Shown here one piece after another: positions 54,285 through 64,000 of a DNA stretch of 64,000 bases. Made by a program: the position numbers and the translations under genes. Below the pieces are notes generated by a model. That model did not search any database. It was not told where the DNA came from and saw nothing but the letters and a program-made list of their open reading frames with translations. The stretch is from Chrysomallon squamiferum (taxonomy: Eukaryota > Mollusca > Gastropoda > Neomphalida > Peltospiridae). Location: assembly GCA_012295275.1 (NCBI GenBank), contig CM022679.1:14901842-14965841 (forward strand), given 5' to 3'. Positions within the stretch are counted from its first letter, which is position 1. Each line of letters begins with the position of its first letter.

Positions 54285-55270
54285 CTTAACTAAGTTCAAA
54301 ACAGGAAGAAAATCTTCACGGAGCAGATGTCAAAGACGCGAGTAGAGGAACTGCGAGGAAGATAAGATAACAAAAACAAGCTTATCTGCGAGGGCATTTT
54401 ATCGCTAATCTGATGATGGGGAAAATATTACCAGTCAGGACTGGCGTGTTTATAGAGTCTACTTAATCCAATGCACGCATCACATTATGGCAATGAGATT
54501 TTAATTCGCCAGCCAGGCGAGCGAGCCAAGTGAATCATGATATAGTTTGCCTCTAATTCCCATGCTGTCTCACCGTATACGTCAGCTTACATACTAATTT
54601 ATTAAATGCAAAGAATGCAAATTGCATTACGGCCGGTTAATTTGTATAGAGATCGCAAAGCCTATTAACGCCGGACCGAGTAACGCGATATTGTTTGCAT
54701 GGAGGTCCGCAGAGGGCTGACGTTCCAGCGAGGGGAGTCGGGACCGAGGCCAACCCGCCGCCCGTAGTTAATACCGATAAACGATGAGCATCGGCTAACC
54801 TAATTTCAAAGCCAGCACTGCCTTGGCTTTAATCTAATTGCAGACAAGTACATCAAATCAAACAATTGATAATTGAATTCGCTGAACTTTGATATTCGCC
54901 GAGGTAGTTCTTGCCTTCCATACTAATCGCGTTTTGCGTCGCACACACACGAACCGATCTTCGGGAAGAGTTAACAGCGAGGACAGCAGCGAGGTGCGTC
55001 GTCGTCGTTAAATTCAAACAAACAAAAAAAACAAAACGTCGTTACTGCTTCCGTTTTATTTTGTATGACGCGGAGTTTAAGGTAAGATTATTCTACAAAT
55101 GCTCGTTCGTTGTTTGGTTAATGCGTTTTGAGTATTCTTAGCAGCTCGGGTTATTTTTAGTTAACGATGTTTCAAAAATACGTTCTCGTTTTGACTGGGA
55201 AATGGCGTCCTTCACGCCACAAACCAGTCACACCAGCGGATATGAATCATTGTTGACTTCCGGTTTGTAG
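54285..55270. promoter_or_regulatory. Candidate conserved non-coding island 5
   Basis: The longest block of complex sequence in the gene-free half. It includes the palindrome ATGCAAATTGCAT (54615-54627, a POU octamer with its mirror half), GGTTAATTTG, CTAATTG-type homeodomain words near 54835 and CAATTGATAATTG near 54862, with a GC-rich core at 54655-54780. It begins directly after an ATT microsatellite. No frame is protein-like. A developmental enhancer is the best guess. Confidence 0.45.
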
Positions 55271-55959
55271 TTAAACCTCATTAAAGCTAATAAAGCTAAT
55301 AAAGCTAATAATAATAATAATAATGATTATGATACTAATAATATTAACGATGATTATGATGTGATGACGAATGATGTTAATGATTATGTCAGCTAGGTAG
55401 ATAATGGTGATGTTTTATTTACGTCTACAGCTATATGCCAAATGATACTTTATTTAAAAATTAGAAATAATAATAACACACACGCACACACATACACAAA
55501 CACACATGCATAATGATTATTAAATTTTTACTATTCAACATCTTTAGCTAGCTAATTGAATGAAAGTTTTGGAAACATGCTTCATCTCTTTTTTAATTCT
55601 GACACACACACACTGCTTGAACGTTTAAAGGACACTGTTGTAGGACAAAAACACAAAGCCAGAGGGGCATAAAGAAAAGTTATAGAAACATGGTCAGATG
55701 ATTGCGGATATCCGACAATCTTATCTTTCGTAATATGATAGATATACAGACATATATATACGCAGATGTGGATATACAAAAGTAGATGGATAAAGGATAA
55801 GCAAAGAGAAAGGAGAAAGAAAAATAAATAACAGACGCACGGATGCACAGATAGAAAGGCAAAAGGATAACAACCAAACGTCAAATAATAGGATACAGAC
55901 TTAGATAGAGCACAAGGGTAGGGTAGAATGAGTCACCCACAATAATAACAACAATAAAA

Positions 55960-57380
<1,421 letters not shown>

Positions 57381-57389
57381 TACCGCTGA

Positions 57390-57975
57390 ACGTTCTGGAA
57401 CTGTTCTCTAACCGTGGTGTGAGAACTGTCGAATCAAACGCGTCTTGATAATCCATTCAGACTGTTTCGAGTTTAGATTACAAACCACTTCAGTTAACCG
57501 CAACCGTACTTAGCACCTTTCCACAAGGGCCGTGTCAGAATCGTCAACAGCCAATAAAGCGACTTCACCGCCGAAGAAAGCGCGCCAAAGTGAACGACAC
57601 TCCGTCTGCCGTTAGCACCTCATTTTGCCGCCATTTGTCAGACCCAGCCGAGCGGCGATGCGTGACGGTCTGCAGGCGCGCGACCCGGGACAGGCCACCA
57701 TCTCTCCGGTGGGGGTTTACAAATCAGGGAAATTTGTTATTAAGCATTCAGCATCGTTAGGACCGAGACTGACCGGGTTTTAATAGTTAGAATTACGATA
57801 ATATCATCAATTTATACCATGAATTTTTCACGACTAATTACATTAGGCGAACTACTTAATGGCGGTATGACAAAACACGCGCGGACTCGCGGGAGTAATC
57901 GCGACTCGCTTAGCGCCACGGGCACCGAACAGCCGCGAATCAGAGAACGAAGCGAAGTCGTCGAATAAAAGGTAA
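57390..57975. promoter_or_regulatory. Candidate conserved non-coding island 6
   Basis: The GC-richest block in the window, with many CpG dinucleotides (57520-57720 and 57870-57960) around an AT-richer centre that holds TAATTA (57835-57840) and a FOX-like GTTTACA near 57716. CpG density suggests either a promoter or a conserved enhancer. No start or splice signal is convincing. Confidence 0.45.
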
Positions 57976-58395
57976 AAATGATAAATCAAAACCATTGATT
58001 TACGTCATTTTTATACCATCTAGTCATGAAATAAATATATGGTTATTTGTACGTAAATTGTTTTATTTTATTATTTTTTTTTTTTTTTTTTTTTTTGTAG
58101 TATTATTTCCCGTTCTGTATTTCGAAATAAGAATGGGAAGAAATAAAATGCTCAGTTGGGGTTGTGCCGTGACTGCGAAATCAGATTAACTAAAAGCATT
58201 AGATTCATTATTTATACGGGGAAAATAGCCCTTATTCACTTCTGTGGGTATTAGGGAAGGGACACGAGATCCTGTTACCGCCCCTAGGAATTGCTCCTAT
58301 GATTTTTTCTCTTCTTGATATATAAGAAAAAAAGAAAAAAGGATGAAGAAGAAGAAGAAAAGAGAAGAAATTGTTAAAGTAAATATGTCCGGACG

Positions 58396-58396
58396 A

Positions 58397-58427
<31 letters not shown>

Positions 58428-58453
58428 CGTGCGTGCGTGTGTGTGTGTGTGTG
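58396..58453. repeat. (GT)n/(GC)-interrupted microsatellite
   Basis: GT units with a GTGC block in the middle. Confidence 0.93.
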
Positions 58454-58559
58454 AATTTGTATAATTTGGAAATATAAATTATATATATATTCATTTATTT
58501 TATTTATTACTGTTTTTATTTTATTTCTGGAGTGGCTGACTTGTCTGTTTTCACTTCAC

Positions 58560-58880
58560 ACTGTTTATACCACGTTAGATTTCGCCGAGACATGACAGGT
58601 AGCAAGATCAACGCCACGTGCAGCTGTCGCTAAGAGATTTCACTTTCCAACCCGAGCTCTATGCCCTTGATTTTTCCTTTACGCATATAAAACGTATCTT
58701 CATCCTGATCGATAAGAGTAGCCGATGTATTTACAACAGCGAATTTGTTTTCTTATTAATATACAAAACAAAACCCATATGTTTGACATTTAATAACCGT
58801 TAATTCGGAAATGAGCAGAGATGTCGCCTATCAAAAGTTCATTCGTTTAAATTAATAGGGGCATTAAATTTACAGTAATA
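58560..58880. promoter_or_regulatory. Small complex island
   Basis: Unique sequence with CACGTG-type E-box words (58615) and CGATAAG-type GATA words near 58709. A 61-codon frame (58618-58803) is not supported by anything else. Confidence 0.25.
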
Positions 58881-59149
58881 ATAATAATAATTATAATAAA
58901 AATAAATAAGAAGAAGAAGAAGTAGATGATGAAAAAAGAAAAAATTAAAATGTTCTAAATAAATTTAAAAAATATAATTAATAATAATAATAAAAATAAC
59001 AAAAAATAACTAAATAATGAATAAATAAATAAATTAATTAATAATAATAATAATAATAAATATATTAATAATAATAAAAAAAAAAAAAAAAAAGGACATA
59101 TATCAGAAGCAGACAGATAAATAGAAAATCAAAAACTAAAAAGGAGACA

Positions 59150-60240
59150 TTTATTCTCTGATTGCAGACACGTCTGCTTGTGAAGACAAAAATACCAGAC
59201 CCTGTTTAGCAGGAGCAGTGACAATGGAATTAATCTCCGTTTCAAAACACCCTTCAGCTTTTTTAACAACAATCTTATCTCGGATAGCCCCTCGACTCCC
59301 CTCGCCCACCTCCTGTTTATGAAATTAAAACCGTGTCCAATTCCACCCTCCGGCTACGGACTCCATAGTTACGATATCCAGCTCTCTACGATTTGTTCCG
59401 GAGTAGCGCCCCCTTGCGACATCGCGGATAATCTTTTGATTTCTGAGAAGCGCGTGACGGCCCGTTTCTCCCCTGGCTCGTTGCGGGACTTCCAAAAAGG
59501 ATGTCTCAATTCGCCGGCTAATCAAATTTTTATCACCCCTAATTGCTTGTAATCAAATAATAAAGCTGGATGAATAATTTGGCACGGTATCTGATGGCTT
59601 CGCGTATCCAGGCCGGCAGTCGTGGGGTCTGTATTCTGTCACAAGGCATGGAACAGACGTGCTTATCACCGAAGAGCTAAAAACAGGAATATAACGCGAA
59701 CGCTTGTCGGCCAGTTTCGCTGTGCCGAACGGGATAGCTTTCGGCAGCGCGCGCATCAATAAAGCGTGCGATAATGAAATTACGCGATAAATGTTTTAAT
59801 ACAATTATGTTTGATGCAAGGCATCGTTATAGATATGAAACAAAGATGGCAGATAAATTATTTATCGTAGAACCGCCGAATAATCTAATAATTTTGATAA
59901 AGTGCAGAAACACTCAGGCACTTACTTTCACGACAATGACATAATGGAATTTGAGTCGCCAGGTCAAGAAAATGGCGAGGTTTAACGTGTTAGCTTTTTT
60001 TCCCCCCTCTAGACTGACGTATTCTTTCTGAAGTAAAACTAAGATATAACCTTGTTGTGTGTTTTTTTTAAGAGCATGCCATTAAAATCAACTTTCATTA
60101 ACGTTTGTTTTGTAGTTAACAATGTTTGTGGAATGGTAATTCCATTAATTCTCGTATTTTCGGGTTCTTTTCTGCTCCAGGCGGAAATCTTTTATAATGT
60201 ACTCAGAGCGTTATCGTGTGGTAATAAAACAACGTGATTT
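59150..60240. promoter_or_regulatory. Candidate conserved non-coding island 7
   Basis: Complex sequence of about 1 kb. Words seen: ACAATGG (SOX, 59221-59227), TAATCT (bicoid class, about 59231), AACAATCTTATC (SOX plus GATA, about 59267-59279), TAATTG (59540-59545), ACGCGATAAATG near 59783 and AACAAAGATGG (SOX/TCF-like) near 59840. CpG-containing patches occur at 59380-59520 and 59690-59760. Frames on both strands (59319-59552 plus; 59525-59325 and 59759-59553 minus) overlap each other and match no family. Confidence 0.42.
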
Positions 60241-60324
60241 GGACAATGTAGCCAAAACTACCGTACAAATATCTTTTATTTTTTTCATTACCGTTATTTA
60301 AGTTGTTGTTATTGTGTTTCCTTT

Positions 60325-60428
<104 letters not shown>

Positions 60429-61719
60429 CGTCATTCCTTTTATTATTATGATTATTATTACTGTGGTTGCTGTTGTCTTAATTATTGTTTTGTCGTTACT
60501 GAAGTATATATATATATATAAATAATATGGTATTGATAATTAGTTGGCATTAAAGTTTGAAATGTAGAATTATAAATCAAAGATTTTATTTAAACCTATG
60601 ATTATCATCATCACCTCCACTATGGTATATTTAGTTTTTCTGATCTGTATTTTCAAAAAAGATGTGTACGAGTCTTTAGTATTTGAAGAAAAATCTCAGA
60701 CCAGTGTAAGGATATGTTTTCCAGTCTTTATAATTTACCTGCTTACATAGTACACACTGAATATAATATAATTATAAACTAAAGTGAAGGCAGATAAGTA
60801 AAAATCTGTATTTCTATTGTGTATATATGGACAGATGGAAACATGGATGCTTTATATATATATATACATGTTTGTACGTATGTATATATGTATTTTTGCA
60901 TGTACATATGCATGCATGTATGTGTGTATGTCTATTAATCTACATAACATAAAATAAAATTTAAGATATTAAATCGGGATATAATCTTATTCTTTGGTTA
61001 CTGTCCAATTTCAGTGAAGCTAATTCAGTGAAAAAATCCCAATCAATACGTTATTAAATATAATTATTATAATTACACCACTGGTAGAAGGTTTTTCTCT
61101 GGTTACTTGGCTTAACTTTTGTTGTTTGGCGTTTCGCGTCTGTTGTTCCCAAATCTCATTGACTTTAATATTAATTTGCGTTGAGATAACGGATTACTGT
61201 GTTTGGTTTATTTATCACAACTGTTCCAAATCTGAAGAAAACTCGCTAAGTTTCATTGATTTTAATTCCAGTTCCAGTCATGCGCTTTGGAAACTTATTA
61301 ACCGGTGTTTCTGAATGACCGTATAACCGCAACGTAAAAAAGATGCAAAAAAAGAAAAAAAAAGACGAAACTCAATTAATTATTATGACATATGGTTAGG
61401 ACGTGGCCTGGCTATATTGTGTCGTTAATTAACTGGCAAATTAAGAAGATTTTCAGTCTATAGAATACCACAGTGACTTTTCTTAAAGTATGTCGTATTA
61501 TAGAGGGAATTGTCAAGAATTAATTAGAACGTACAAAATGTAGAGACTAAAAGAGAATGCTGTATGTTGTTCCACTGTGGAGTGCTTTAGTTTGTTACTT
61601 TATTGTTGTATGAAATAGTCGTTATTATCATTAGTTTCATTATGACGTCATTATCTCATCGTCATAATAATAATAACAACAACAACATCAATAATAATAT
61701 TTATAATAATTATTACCAT

Positions 61720-61723
61720 TACA

Positions 61724-61775
<52 letters not shown>
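61720..61775. repeat. (ATT)n microsatellite
   Basis: About 18 units, flanked by mixed AAT/ATT drift. Confidence 0.93.
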
Positions 61776-61779
<4 letters not shown>

Positions 61780-62068
61780 TATTATAAACAAATAAACAAG
61801 TAAACAACGACGTCAGAGCTGATATAAATGTTTGGTTATCGACAATAAATCAACCGTGCTTTCTATTATTACTACTACCACATTACCACTATATTACTAT
61901 TGTTATATCTACTACTATTGTTACTGTTATTGATATATATTGTTTCCACAAATTTAATAATAATAATAATAACAACAACAACAACAAAAACAAAAACAAA
62001 AACAAAAAACAACAGTAACATAACTACGTCTGCATTAACAACATCAGTAACAATATTAAAAATGATAA

Positions 62069-62360
62069 TTAGCTGAAACACAATACTCTTCAGTATATCT
62101 AAACTTTTATATACACAAACAAAATGAGAGATACACATGACTGGTCTGTGTTTTCGGTATCATTAATTTCATTTAAAAGTTTAAAAGCACTCACACACAC
62201 ACACACTCATACACACACATGCACACGCGCGCAAGCAAAACGATACATACATATTCACCATCGTTTATATAAAAATTTAGATAAACTGAACAGTATTATA
62301 TTTCAGGTATTTACTATTTTTGTTGTTGTTGTTATTAATGCTGTTAACCTTGTCCTTGAA

Positions 62361-62414
<54 letters not shown>

Positions 62415-62430
62415 GTTAATGTTATTGTTA

Positions 62431-62495
<65 letters not shown>

Positions 62496-62635
62496 CTTGC
62501 AGCGATAAGAGTATTAGTAATAAAACGATACACACGCACAGCCACACGTACAAAGACACACATGACGGACACTGTTTTACTGCATCATTTGTATAAAAGT
62601 TTAGATACATTGAAAAGTATTTATTTCAGGTAGTT
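62069..62635. repeat. Three copies of a ~50-bp word around ATT microsatellites, one inverted
   Basis: The word is approximately TATAAAAGTTTAGATACA, then a TGAA-type link, then AGTATTNTATTTCAG. It occurs inverted at 62069-62118 and direct at 62262-62313 and 62582-62635. CA-rich runs precede the two direct copies and (ATT)n tracts (62361-62414, 62434-62493) lie between them. Probably part of a dispersed repeat or small mobile element. Confidence 0.7.
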
Positions 62636-62775
62636 ATCTTCTTTCTTTTTTCTTTTTTTCTATTGCAATTAATATTGTTAACCTAATCGTTGTTATAATA
62701 TTATTAATATTTATATTATTATGTATATTTTGTTTATTATGTTTATAGAGGTAATACTGTTTGTAAGTAGTATGT

Positions 62776-62783
62776 GTGTGTGT

Positions 62784-62845
<62 letters not shown>

Positions 62846-62853
62846 TTACATTT

Positions 62854-62932
<79 letters not shown>

Positions 62933-62985
62933 AATACATACATACATCCATACACACACACAAAAACAACACATACATATACATC
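62776..62985. repeat. (GT)n(TA)n(CA)n(TA)n palindromic repeat array
   Basis: Alternating GT, TA and CA runs, about 200 bp, with self-complementary arms. All frames across it are artefacts. Confidence 0.95.
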
Positions 62986-63260
62986 ACATTATGATATGAT
63001 GTTATGATATGCTATGTTATGTTATGTTAACAAAATAAACAATATATATAGATATATATATATATGTATATATTAACTGCCAGGTTTTTGTTTGTTTTGT
63101 TATGTTTTTTCACGTGAATCATTTCAAAAATAAATCATGTAACATGACATGACATAAGATATAACATAATATAACATAACCTAATGTCATATCATAACGT
63201 AACATTACTAACATAACACAATAACATAAAAAATAACATAACAACAACACACGTCACGAC
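62986..63260. repeat. Inverted (TATGT)n / (ACATA)n pentanucleotide arms
   Basis: TATGT-type words (62992-63030) face ACATA-type words (63138-63245) across a short TA/T-rich spacer. Confidence 0.8.
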
Positions 63261-63469
63261 AAATACATGATGTAATACAAAACAAAACAAAACAAAACTA
63301 ATAATAACTAAATATATGTACATTATTTTAAAAAAAATTCCAGTGTTGTTTTTGCTCAGATTTATATTTCTATGTAACAAAATATACAAAATGATAAAGT
63401 ACACTTTCTTTTAAAAAAAAATATACAGGAAACATACGAGGCTAAATTTACGATGCCTATTTCTGTTTT

Positions 63470-63527
63470 TTTTTTTTTTTTTTTTTTTTTAAACAACAAC
63501 TAAAACAACAAAAGTGTATATATATAA

Positions 63528-63595
<68 letters not shown>

Positions 63596-63597
63596 TT
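63470..63597. repeat. (T)n, (TAG)n(TAA)n compound repeat
   Basis: A poly(T) run is followed by about 13 TAG units and about 11 TAA units. Confidence 0.93.
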
Positions 63598-64000
63598 AAT
63601 AATAATAAAACATAAATAAATAAACAAATAAATAGACATAAAAACACAACAAAAAAACAACAACAAAAAAACGCAGTTGTTTAACCATTGAAAAGACATA
63701 TAGCTAATTATTCAAACGTTTAAGGCAATAATAGGCTTTGCAAATGTAACGAAATCTTTTTTTTTTCTTCTTTTTTTGTGATACTGAAGTTTTAATGTCA
63801 CAGAATAGAGAAGTCATCTTTATTTCCATCTCACTGACTAGAAAACATTTGTTTCCTCAGATATTGCTAAAGCGAAAATGAAACAGTCATTCACAGGAAA
63901 CATGATACTAGATTTAACCCTTTGTGTTTTGCAGCCATAATCAGATTATTATTAAGACAAAGTGACAGTGCGAGTATTTTCAGAACAGGTATAATGTGAA

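Noticed and set aside
59319-59759. Overlapping 66-77-codon frames on both strands
   Set aside because: Mutually overlapping, unrelated to any family I know, and inside a transcription-factor-word-rich island.
62124-62999. Several poly-Ile, Tyr-Ile and Thr-His frames
   Set aside because: Translations of (ATT)n, (TA)n and (CA)n repeats.

Overview
This is animal nuclear DNA. It is strongly AT-rich and full of microsatellites, with multi-exon genes, GT-AG introns and a ribosomal-protein gene that has a pyrimidine-tract (TOP-like) start. The protein sequences and the dense simple repeats suggest a lophotrochozoan, perhaps a mollusc; that placement is an impression, not a demonstration.

Layout: (1) 0.3-3.2 kb, minus strand: the 3' part of a gene with two tandem von Willebrand factor A (VWA) domains, six exons joined in frame. 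(2) 5.7-9.9 kb, minus strand: RPL38 (60S ribosomal protein L38), 70 aa. One of its introns holds three related box C/D snoRNA genes that I identified by eye. (3) About 0.9 kb away, head to head, on the plus strand: CCAR1 (cell division cycle and apoptosis regulator 1) at 10.8-31 kb, with one 5' UTR exon and 21 coding exons joined in frame into 1094 aa. Its last exon and 3' UTR are duplicated in tandem and followed by a 53-bp-period minisatellite. (4) 33-64 kb: no recognisable gene. Long AT-rich stretches and microsatellites alternate with islands of more complex, visibly GC-richer sequence dense in homeodomain, SOX, GATA and POU-like words. This looks like the regulatory landscape of a developmental gene outside the window.

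The VWA gene and RPL38 are transcribed in the same direction; RPL38 and CCAR1 diverge from a shared intergenic region. The most unusual item is the RPL38-hosted snoRNA trio. All three carry C and D boxes, a kink-turn-compatible terminal stem with covariation at one pair, and an invariant 19-nt segment in the guide position, while the rest of each copy has diverged.
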